A DNA stretch of 64,000 bases, from assembly GCF_016741875.1 (NCBI RefSeq), contig NZ_JAERRF010000007.1:248001-312000 (forward strand), read 5' to 3'. How positions within the stretch are numbered: the stretch's first letter is position 1; every line of letters begins with the position of its first letter. Positions 8,250 to 15,250 of the stretch are shown here, in pieces. Below the pieces are notes generated by a model. It saw only the letters and a program-made list of their open reading frames with translations, did no database searches and was not told the DNA's origin. The position numbers were made by a program, and so were the translations under genes. The stretch comes from Streptomyces coffeae (GTDB lineage: Bacteria > Actinomycetota > Actinomycetes > Streptomycetales > Streptomycetaceae).

Positions 8250-8792
8250 TCAGCCCGGGAAGCGCAGGAACGCAGCCGGCACAGCGGCGGTGAGCCAGAC
8301 GCCGTTGGTGCTGACGTGGAAGACATGACCGGCCCGGTGCATCGCCGCCGCATCCACGGCCAGGACCACTGGCGTGCCGCGCCGTGCGCCCACGCGGGTC
8401 GCGGTGGCGCGGTCCGGCGAGAGGTGGACGGCATGCCGCGTCATGGGCCGCAACCCTTCCCGCCTGATGGCGGCGACGTTGCGGGTCACCGTTCCGTGGA
8501 AGAGATACGCGGGCGGAACGGCCTGCGGCAGCGCGAGGTCCACCGGGATCGAGTGGCCCTGGTTGGCGCGGATCCGGTCGGCCTCGATGGTGTAGCGCTG
8601 CTTGTCATTGTCGGCCACCACGACATCCAACTCAGCTCGGGAAAAGGGGAATCCATGGCGTGCGGCAGCGGCAATCAGCTCGTCCACGGGTACCCAGCCC
8701 TGATCGTCAAGGGTGATTCCGATGCGTTCCGGAGCGTGCCGCAGGTGCCTGGCGAGGTATTTCGAGAGGCGCACGGATCGCTGGTGGTTCAT
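8250..8792 (-). CDS. kptA: RNA 2'-phosphotransferase (Tpt1/KptA family)
   Basis: A 180-residue protein of full family length. It begins MNHQRSVRLSKYLARHLRHAPE and contains GWVPVDELIAAA, RHGFPFSRAEL, YTIEADRIRANQGHS, YLFHGT and HAVHLSPDRATATRVGARRG, the ordered motifs of the KptA/Tpt1 fold including the Arg-His-Arg-Arg-type active-site residues. Eukaryotic homologues remove the 2'-phosphate left after tRNA splicing by transfer to NAD. In bacteria, which lack that splicing step, the substrate is uncertain; 2'-phosphorylated RNA or ADP-ribosylation of nucleic-acid ends has been proposed. The start ATG (8790-8792) is chosen because the upstream in-frame extension does not match the family. It is divergent from the universal stress gene. 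Confidence 0.9.
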   Translation of the reverse strand: MNHQRSVRLSKYLARHLRHAPERIGITLDDQGWVPVDELIAAAARHGFPFSRAELDVVVADNDKQRYTIEADRIRANQGHSIPVDLALPQAVPPAYLFHGTVTRNVAAIRREGLRPMTRHAVHLSPDRATATRVGARRGTPVVLAVDAAAMHRAGHVFHVSTNGVWLTAAVPAAFLRFPG

Positions 8793-8943
8793 GACTCCAG
8801 GGTGCCGCACAGGTGTCATGGGCGGCACCTGAATTCCCGGCTGGGCGGGTGGTGCAGCGTACGCACGGCTGTACCCGGTTGAGACCTCCGCGATGGTTGG
8901 GTCGACTTTGGGGTATTCATGTCCTGGAGGGGCCTCCCGCACG

Positions 8944-9807
8944 ATGGGGCACGCCATGGAACAAGTGGTCACCGTGGGCCTCGACGGTACCGCCGAGAGC
9001 CTGGCAGCCGCGCACTGGGCCGCCGACGAGGCGAAGCGGCGCGAACTGGCCCTGCGCTTGACGCACGCCTGGATACTGCTGTCGCCGCCCACTCCCGACA
9101 GCCCTGCGGCGGACGACCAGAACTACTGGGCGAAGCGCATCGTGCACGAGGCGCACACTGAGCTGGCCAGGCTTCACCCCGACCTGACCATCATCGAGGA
9201 CCTGGTCGCGGGCGAGCCCGAAAAGGCCCTGCTCGACGCCGCCGCGGGGTCCCGGATGCTGGTCCTCGGATCACGGGGGCTGGACCCGGTGGCGCGTTTT
9301 TTCCTGGGCGACATCGGGCTGCACGCGGTCACTCGGGCGGAGCGACCCGTGGTACTGGTCCGCGCGGACCGGGAGACGGGGGAACGTCGGGGACGGGTTG
9401 TCGTGGGGCTGAGTCTGCACGGCCCGCAGGACAACCTCCTGGAGTTCGCCTACGTCACGGCCTTCACCCGCGGCGTGCCCCTGCACGCCGTCCACGGAAG
9501 GAAACCCGATCGGGAACACACCGGTGCTGGGGGGACCGATGAAACCGATGAATTCGAGCGGTCCGTGCGTAGGGAACTGGATGACGTCCTGCGGCCGTGG
9601 CGGGAGAAGTTTCCCCGGGTGCGGGTCATCGACGAGGTCCACGTGGAGAGCCCGGCCCGAGCCGTCGTACGGGCAGCGGCCGACTGCAATCTGCTGATGG
9701 TCGGACGGCGAAGACATCCACCCGCCCTCGGTCCCCGCCTGGGTCCCGTGGTGCAGGCGGCCGTACATCACGCGGCCTGCCCCGTCGCCGTCGTCCCCCA
9801 CGAATGA
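8944..9807 (+). CDS. Tandem-domain universal stress protein
   Basis: A 287-residue cytoplasmic protein with two UspA folds. The first begins VVTVGLDGTAESLAAAHWAADEA and carries LVLGSRGLDPVARFFLGDIGLHAVTRAERPVVLVR, which resembles the ATP-binding G-x2-G-x9-G(S/T) loop. The second begins RGRVVVGLSLHGPQDNLLEFA and ends with a less complete loop and HHAACPVAVVPHE. ATG at 8944 is preferred because GGAGG lies 13 bp upstream; ATG at 8956 is possible. The gene is followed directly by a decayed second copy of the same family. Such proteins are commonly dormancy- or hypoxia-linked in actinomycetes, but nothing here shows the signal. Confidence 0.88.
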   Translation: MGHAMEQVVTVGLDGTAESLAAAHWAADEAKRRELALRLTHAWILLSPPTPDSPAADDQNYWAKRIVHEAHTELARLHPDLTIIEDLVAGEPEKALLDAAAGSRMLVLGSRGLDPVARFFLGDIGLHAVTRAERPVVLVRADRETGERRGRVVVGLSLHGPQDNLLEFAYVTAFTRGVPLHAVHGRKPDREHTGAGGTDETDEFERSVRRELDDVLRPWREKFPRVRVIDEVHVESPARAVVRAAADCNLLMVGRRRHPPALGPRLGPVVQAAVHHAACPVAVVPHE

Positions 9808-9819
9808 ACACGATGAGGA

Positions 9820-10330
9820 CGCCTCCCGCGCGCACACCGGGAGGGTCCCGCGGCAGGGTGCCCCGCTGCGGCTGGTGCACGCCTGGATGCTGCCGCCGCA
9901 GACCGCCCGTACCGCCCAGGCCCCCGAGGCCCGCCGGGGTGCTCGGTTCGCACGGGCGCGGCGCCGTGGGCGGCTTCCTGCTCGGGTCCGTGGGGCTGCG
10001 GGTGCTGACGCTGTCGACGCATCCCGGTGGTGATGGTGCACCGGAACGACGGTGTGCGGGCCGGGCCCGGGGAGGGCGACGTCGTGGTCGGTATCCAGGA
10101 TCCGCCGGGGTCGGCCGTACCGATCGAGTTCGCCTTCGCCACCGCCGCGGCCCACGGCACGGGTGTGCGTGCCGTACGGGCCTGCGTGCCGGCACCGGTG
10201 TTCGCCCACGGGCCGCGGTCCGGGGGACCGGCAGAGGGGGGAGGCGGAGCGGCTGGCGGAGGCCGTCGAGCTGTGGCGGGAGAAGTATCCAACCACCGGA
10301 CGACGGCGGGCCGGGGCGAGTGCACCGGGC
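9820..10330 (+). pseudogene. Decayed universal stress protein paralogue
   Basis: Three plus-strand frames carry consecutive pieces of a universal stress protein. LRLVHAWMLPPQTAR comes first, then LGSHGRGAVGGFLLGSVGLRVL (the nucleotide-loop region), then HPVVMVHRNDGVRAGPGEGDVVVGIQDPPGSAVPIEFAFATAAAHGTGVRAVRA (about 10022-10185), then EAERLAEAVELWREKYP (about 10240-10290). At least two frameshifts and missing segments separate them. It lies just after the intact paralogue, so a tandem duplication followed by decay is the simplest history. Confidence 0.75.
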
Positions 10331-10345
10331 TCTCCGACCGTACGG

Positions 10346-13171
10346 CTATGGGCCGGACGGCAGCGCCTGCTCGGTCCAGATGCACTTGCCCGTGGGGGTG
10401 TAGCGCGCTCCCCAGCGGTCGGTCATGGCGGCGATCAGCTGGAGGCCGCGCCCACCCTCGTCAGTGTCCGCCGCGCGCTGGATGCGTGGCATGGTCGCGC
10501 TGCCGTCGGTGACCTCGCAGATCAGGGTCTGGCTGCGCAGCAGTCGTAGCGTTATCGGGCCCTTGGCGTGCCGCACCACATTGCCGACCAACTCGCTGAC
10601 AACCAGTTCGGTGGCCATGGTCAGCTCTTGCAGATGCCAGGCGGCGAGTTGGTCCCGGATGTCGTGGCGAGCCTTGGCCGCGGCTCTCGGGTCGTCGGAC
10701 AACCGCCAGCTGGCAATGTCCCTCGGGGCCGTGGCGTGGGTGCGGGCGACCAGGAGGACCGTGTCGTCGCTCATCCGATGCTGGTCGGGCAGCATGGCGG
10801 CGATCAGGTCCCCGCACAGGGCGTCGAGTTCGGGGGTGCCGTCGGGCGCGGTGCTGAGGCAGCGGCGGAGCCTGGCCATCCCCTGGCCGATGTCGGGGTC
10901 GGCCGATTCGACCAGGCCATCGGTGTACAGCACGAGCAGGCTGCCCTCGGGGAGTGTCAGCTCGGCCGTTTCGAAGGGCGGGGCCGCGGCGCCGAGCGGG
11001 GGATTGACCGGGAGTTCGGGATAGTACGCCGTGCCGTCGGGACGGACGACGGCCGGCGGGGGGTTTCCGGCCGTGATGACCGTGCAGTGGTGGTCGACGG
11101 GGTCGTACTCGGCGTAGAGACAGGTGGCGTAGAGGTCCTCGCCCAGGCCGGCCACCAGTTCATTGAGGTGGAAGAACAGCTCGTCCGGGGGCATTTCGAG
11201 GTCTGCCAGCGTTTGGACGGCGGTCCGCAGCCGTCCCATGGTCGCGGCCTCGGACAGACCGTGGCCCATCACGTCCCCGATGACCAGGGCGCACCGGTCC
11301 GCGGACAGCGGGATGACGTCGTACCAGTCGCCGCCGACGGCCATGTCTTCCCCGGCGGGCAGATAGCGGGCGGCTGTGGCCAGGGCAGGCGTAGCGGGCA
11401 GGGCGCGGGGGAGCAGTCCGCGCTGTAGTTCCTGGGCGCGAGCGTGTTCGGCGTCGTACAACCGGGCCCGCTCCATGGCTTGGGCGACCAGGCCGCTCAG
11501 TGCCGTGAGCAGGGTCCGTTCCTCGGGGGTGAACTGGTGCGGCCGGCCGTAGGTGATGACACAGTTTCCGACCCTCCGTCCGGAGACGATCATCGGCAGG
11601 AACGCCCAGGCACTTTTGCCGGACAGGGCCGGGATGTCGGCTCCTCCCGGGTAGCGGCGGATGAACTCCTCGGGCGAGGAGATGAAGTTGGGAACGCCGT
11701 CGACGAGCGCCTGGAAAACCGGCGGCGATCCCTCGACGGGGAGGCCCTCCACCCGGTCCACGAGTTCCTGCGGTACGCCCACGGACGCCACCAGGAAGAT
11801 GCGACCGGCCTCGAAGACCCAGACGCTGACTCCTGTGGCACCGAACAGCGGCAGCATGTGCTCGGCCACCGCCTCCACCACATTCTGCCCGGTCACTGCT
11901 GCGGCAAGGGCCTGGGTCAGTGGCACGATCCGGGAGGTGTGCCCGGAGGCAACGGTGTCCGCCGGATCCTCTCCGGCTCCACCCCGCCGAACGCCGGTGA
12001 CATCGTTGAGGTAGACCGTCAGACCGTCGGTTGCCGGGACCAGCCGCATACGCAGCCACTTCTGCTGGGCGGACCAGGGTACGTCGACGCTGAGTGGCCT
12101 CCGCTCAGCGGTGGCCCGCAGACCGGCTTCCGCCACGCCGAGACCGCTGAGCGCGGGGATCGCCTCCCACAGGCTGCGGCCGGGCAGCAGCTCCGGCGAG
12201 CCGAGGAGGTACTCGGCCTGGCCGCCGATGCGGGTCACACGCCATGCGCTGTCGAGGACGAGGAAACCGTCGCTGGTCTGCCGCAGCGTGTGGCCGGTGA
12301 ATTCCTGGGCGAGCCGACTGCTGGTTGCGTCCCTGACGGTGCAACTCAGCCCTGCTTCCTCGTCGTTCGCATCGCCCCGGTTGCGGCTGCGGGACTCCAC
12401 CCACCGGAATGCCCCATCGCCTTGACGTATCCGGTATTCCACGCCGTACCCGCTCTTGCCGCGGCGCGCCTCGGACATCCAGGTCATGACGCGATGCAGG
12501 TCCTCGGGGTGAACCAACCGCTGCCACGAGTCGATTCGCCCGTCGAAGGTGTCCGCGTCGATTCCCAGGAACCGGAATGCGTATGCGTCCAAGCTCACCG
12601 TGCCGCCGGTGAAGTCCCAGTGCCAGATGCCGCATGCGGATTCCGGGCGGGTCTCCGGGGATCCGGGCTCATCGCGCGGTCCGGGCTTCGCCGCGCCGGG
12701 AGCCGTCCGGACCGCACTCAGCCGCTCGCCGATGCACCGTGCCATGGCGGCGAGCACCTGCCCCTCCTCGGCGTCCGGCTCCTGGGCTGTGGGGGTGAGG
12801 ACGGACAGGGCACCCACCGGGCCGCCGAGCGCCGGAATCGGGGCCGAGGTCAGCCCGGTGCCGACGGGCAGGCGGGTGGTACCGGCACGCGAGTCCTGTC
12901 GCCGGTGTGCCGACGTCCATGCGACGGAGCCGGTACGCACCGCGTGGGCAGGTGCCACCGCCTCGTCACGAGCCACGTCCTCCCACGCCCTGACGAACGC
13001 ATCCGACAGCCCGGTATGCGCGGTCAAGAGCATGGGCTCATCGTCGACGGTGGCCAAATGGATCATGCCGCCCAGCCCGCTGAGTATCGCCACGGCAGAA
13101 TCAAGTGCGGGGCGTAGCAGTCTGTACTCGCCCGACCCCGATGCGATGACGTCCTGTGCATCCAGGCTCAT
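10346..13171 (-). CDS. Multi-domain SpoIIE-type serine phosphatase with PAS, GAF and RsbW-like ATPase domains
   Basis: This is a 941-residue soluble signalling protein. Rough order: GAF-like N-terminus (about 20-160), PAS with IWHWDFTGGTVSLD (about 185-290), a second PAS-like part (about 300-395), GAF (about 410-570), SpoIIE/PP2C phosphatase (about 590-790), HATPase (about 810-935). The phosphatase metal sites are visible in GGDWYDVIPL, VIGDVMGHGLSEAATMGRLRT and VLYTDGLVE. The ATPase has the N-box-like ELVVSELVGNVVRHAKG and the glycine box DEGGRGLQLI. It combines the anti-sigma kinase and the phosphatase of a partner-switching pathway in one chain, a design common in Streptomyces. No anti-sigma antagonist or sigma factor lies nearby, so its target is encoded elsewhere. 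Confidence 0.92.
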   Translation of the reverse strand: MSLDAQDVIASGSGEYRLLRPALDSAVAILSGLGGMIHLATVDDEPMLLTAHTGLSDAFVRAWEDVARDEAVAPAHAVRTGSVAWTSAHRRQDSRAGTTRLPVGTGLTSAPIPALGGPVGALSVLTPTAQEPDAEEGQVLAAMARCIGERLSAVRTAPGAAKPGPRDEPGSPETRPESACGIWHWDFTGGTVSLDAYAFRFLGIDADTFDGRIDSWQRLVHPEDLHRVMTWMSEARRGKSGYGVEYRIRQGDGAFRWVESRSRNRGDANDEEAGLSCTVRDATSSRLAQEFTGHTLRQTSDGFLVLDSAWRVTRIGGQAEYLLGSPELLPGRSLWEAIPALSGLGVAEAGLRATAERRPLSVDVPWSAQQKWLRMRLVPATDGLTVYLNDVTGVRRGGAGEDPADTVASGHTSRIVPLTQALAAAVTGQNVVEAVAEHMLPLFGATGVSVWVFEAGRIFLVASVGVPQELVDRVEGLPVEGSPPVFQALVDGVPNFISSPEEFIRRYPGGADIPALSGKSAWAFLPMIVSGRRVGNCVITYGRPHQFTPEERTLLTALSGLVAQAMERARLYDAEHARAQELQRGLLPRALPATPALATAARYLPAGEDMAVGGDWYDVIPLSADRCALVIGDVMGHGLSEAATMGRLRTAVQTLADLEMPPDELFFHLNELVAGLGEDLYATCLYAEYDPVDHHCTVITAGNPPPAVVRPDGTAYYPELPVNPPLGAAAPPFETAELTLPEGSLLVLYTDGLVESADPDIGQGMARLRRCLSTAPDGTPELDALCGDLIAAMLPDQHRMSDDTVLLVARTHATAPRDIASWRLSDDPRAAAKARHDIRDQLAAWHLQELTMATELVVSELVGNVVRHAKGPITLRLLRSQTLICEVTDGSATMPRIQRAADTDEGGRGLQLIAAMTDRWGARYTPTGKCIWTEQALPSGP

Positions 13172-13190
13172 ACCCTGGCCTCCGGCAAGA

Positions 13191-13475
13191 TCAATACAAG
13201 TCTATCCTTGCCCTTCCGCGAGCGGGGTGGTCACGCGGCGTGATCAAGAGGACGCGGCCGCTTTTTCGCAGGCTATGGCATCGAGACGGAGCAACGCACT
13301 CGTGAGGAGCTCGCGGCATGATCGACGGCGTCCTGCGCATCAACCGGGGCGGGTAGCACCCGCTCATGTCGTTGACGATCACGGCGACCCGTAGCCCGTC
13401 GCGGTTGTTGAGGAGGGTGGTCTTGCCGGATCCCAGAAAACCCGACAGGACCGTCACCGGAAGGTGGTCGGCCAT
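13191..13475 (-). pseudogene. Truncated COG0523 (CobW/P47K-type) GTPase
   Basis: The start is well placed (ATG 13473-13475, 7 bp after the L32 stop). The product opens [19 protein letters not shown], the P-loop of COG0523 metallochaperone GTPases. It then jumps to [16 protein letters not shown], lacking the few residues normally between them, and after the NDMS strand the homology stops at about 13375. The remaining frame to 13191 is unrelated, so CxCC, the switch regions and the C-terminal domain are gone. In Streptomyces zinc-starvation clusters a GTPase of this type sits beside zinc-independent ribosomal proteins, as here. It is read as a remnant, although a short peptide could still be made. 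Confidence 0.8.
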
Positions 13476-13482
13476 GGTCAAG

Positions 13483-13653
13483 TCATCCCTCGGGGCGCAG
13501 CAGACCACGCCGGTAGGCGGGGACGAGCCGCCGCGGCACCTGGTGGTCGCGGCCGTCGATGGTGATCGTCACCAGCTCCGGCGTGCTCGCTTTCCACTGC
13601 GCGCGGCGGTGGCGGGTGTTGCTCCGGGACATCTTCCGCTTGGGCACGGCCAT
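13483..13653 (-). CDS. rpmF: Ribosomal protein bL32, cysteine-free (zinc-independent) paralogue
   Basis: A 56-residue protein starting [21 protein letters not shown], which is the bL32 signature. It contains no cysteine at all, so it is the C-minus form that replaces the zinc-ribbon L32 when zinc is scarce. The ATG at 13651-13653 gives exactly the family length. The truncated COG0523 GTPase follows 7 bp downstream in the same operon and a CobW-C protein lies divergently upstream. A palindrome in the gap (13699-13721) is a candidate Zur operator. In Streptomyces such paralogues are known to be Zur-regulated; that this copy is, is inference. Confidence 0.92.
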   Translation of the reverse strand: MAVPKRKMSRSNTRHRRAQWKASTPELVTITIDGRDHQVPRRLVPAYRRGLLRPEG

Positions 13654-13698
13654 GTGTATGCGTCCTTTCCTGCTCGGTGTTGTCCCTGCACACGTTAT

Positions 13699-13721
13699 AT
13701 GAAAATGGGTACCGTTTCCAT
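13699..13721. promoter_or_regulatory. Palindrome between L32 and CobW-C gene, candidate Zur operator
   Basis: The 23-bp segment starts ATGAAAAT, has GGTACC at its centre and ends GTTTCCAT, an imperfect dyad. The left arm TGAAAAT equals the usual Streptomyces Zur half-site, but the right half is six bases further away than in the compact 15-bp box (half-sites separated by one base). It lies 46 bp before the L32 start and about 40 bp before the first plus-strand start, a good place to control both directions. Confidence 0.5.
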
Positions 13722-13763
13722 GTAGGGTGCTGATTGCTGTGAGGTCGTCACTCAGGAGGAGAA

Positions 13764-13838
13764 GTGCCGTTGGTGATGTTGCGGATCCGCAAGACCACTT
13801 ATGCGCTCGTCACCGCCATCGGACGGGGGCCGGAGTGA
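13764..13838 (+). CDS. Possible 24-residue leader or remnant peptide coupled to the CobW-C gene
   Basis: GTG at 13764 follows a very good AGGAGGAG site (13754-13761) at ideal spacing. It encodes 24 residues ([20 protein letters not shown] then RGPE) and stops in the GTGA that also starts the next gene. Its strong ribosome site contrasts with the weak site of that gene, so its translation may drive the downstream start. It resembles no family I recognise. It could equally be the stump of a former small ribosomal protein gene. Confidence 0.4.
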   Translation: MPLVMLRIRKTTYALVTAIGRGPE

Positions 13839-15046
13839 GGGCCGGGGGAAGGGGCCGCAGCTTGCTCGGTCTGGTGTCCGGCAACACCCCGGAAGCGCGA
13901 GGCCGCGTCCTGGACCTACTGCGGCGCGCCTCGCCCGACGCGCTGGTGCTCTCGGTCTCGGTCCATGGCGACGAGGCGGGTCCGTACCCCTTCGTGCAGC
14001 GTTTCGCCGCGGGCGGTGACGGACGGTGGCGAGCCTCGTTGTCTCAAGCGGCCACGGGCGACCCTGCAGTGATCATCCGTCAGGATCTGGGCGCCATTGC
14101 CCGGGCCGCCCCGTGCTCGCATGTCGTGCTAGCGCTCCCTGACAACATGGACACCCTGCCGTTTCTGGCCGAGCTGTGGAGGACCCCACTGGGCAGGACT
14201 CCGCTGTCGGACCACTATGACCTCGCGCCCCTCGTCGTCGGCGTCGACCCCGGCCGGTTGCTGAGCGACCTGCGTTGTGTGCACCGCGCCGCCCACATCT
14301 TCGGTGACCATCCGCACACCGTCCCCTTCACGCTCGCCGAGGCCGCAGCCCGACAAGTGGAGGCTGCCCAGGTGATGGTCCTGCGGGAGGGAGGAGCGGA
14401 GGACGACGGCCGCCTTGAAGGCTCCCGCGCTCTGCTCGCCCATCTCAACCCGTCCGCGATGATCCTCCTCGATGGGGAAGAACGCGACAGCGCCTCGCTG
14501 ACACCTTTGACACGGCCCGATTCCGGGTGGGCCGCGGCCGGACCGGCCGACCGGCTCGACGTCATCGCCCCTGCTATACGCCGCCGTGGCATCGACCGAG
14601 GCGTGGCCTCGGTGCTGTGGCGGTCCCGGCGCCCACTGCACCCCCAGCGGCTGGCGGAATGCCTGCCCCGGATCATGCCCGCGGTGGTGCGCAGCCGAGG
14701 GCACCTGTGGGTGGCCACCCACCCAGACGCGGTCATCTCCTGGCGGTCAGCCGGCCGCCACCTCGAACTGCGGCAGGCTGGGAGCTGGTTGGAGGACGGG
14801 GATACGGGCGCGTGGCGCGCCGCGTCGCCCGAGCGACGAACCCTGGCCTCGTGGCACTGGCATGACTACTACGGCGAGCGTCGCAACGAGATCGTGTTCA
14901 CCGGAGCCGAACTGGGCGAGGAGCGGCTGCGGGCCGCGCTGGACACCGCCGTACTTGACGACCGTGAACTGGCACTCGGCGCCGACCACTGGACTTGTCT
15001 GCCCGATCCGCTGCTCGGCACCGGGACACAGGGCCCGGAGGGCTGA
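13835..15046 (+). CDS. CobW C-terminal domain protein with degenerate GTPase half
   Basis: A 403-residue protein. The C-terminal third has the CobW-C pattern SRGHLWVATHPDAVISWRSAG, then WHDYYGERRNEIVFTGAEL, as in zinc-linked COG0523 proteins. The N-terminal half has no P-loop: the position reads LLGLVSGNTPEARGRVLDLL, so GTP binding is unlikely. HVVLALPDNMDTLPFLAELW lies where the GTPase helices would be. Such paired proteins, one full GTPase and one without the P-loop, occur in Streptomyces zinc-deficiency clusters; here the full partner next door is truncated. GTG at 13835-13837 overlaps the stop of the short upstream frame (GTGA). Its role in zinc allocation is inferred from context. Confidence 0.8.
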   Translation: MRAGGRGRSLLGLVSGNTPEARGRVLDLLRRASPDALVLSVSVHGDEAGPYPFVQRFAAGGDGRWRASLSQAATGDPAVIIRQDLGAIARAAPCSHVVLALPDNMDTLPFLAELWRTPLGRTPLSDHYDLAPLVVGVDPGRLLSDLRCVHRAAHIFGDHPHTVPFTLAEAAARQVEAAQVMVLREGGAEDDGRLEGSRALLAHLNPSAMILLDGEERDSASLTPLTRPDSGWAAAGPADRLDVIAPAIRRRGIDRGVASVLWRSRRPLHPQRLAECLPRIMPAVVRSRGHLWVATHPDAVISWRSAGRHLELRQAGSWLEDGDTGAWRAASPERRTLASWHWHDYYGERRNEIVFTGAELGEERLRAALDTAVLDDRELALGADHWTCLPDPLLGTGTQGPEG

Positions 15047-15250
15047 ACTCTACCGGCACCGCGCCCTGATGGGACAGGTACGCACTGCCCAACGGCTCGT
15101 CCAGCAGCGGCAGGGCGCACCACTCCTCCACCTCGATGCACATCGGCCGATCGGGGAGTGTTCCGGGCCGGCAGAGTCGACCCTCCGCAGGCGACGCGAC
15201 CCGACCCGACCTAGGGCGGGCCGCGACGCGTACCCAGCCGCAGTGCGGCG

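Noticed and set aside
11444-13117. A 557-codon plus-strand open frame
   Set aside because: It mirrors the SpoIIE phosphatase gene, whose domains are all intact on the minus strand.
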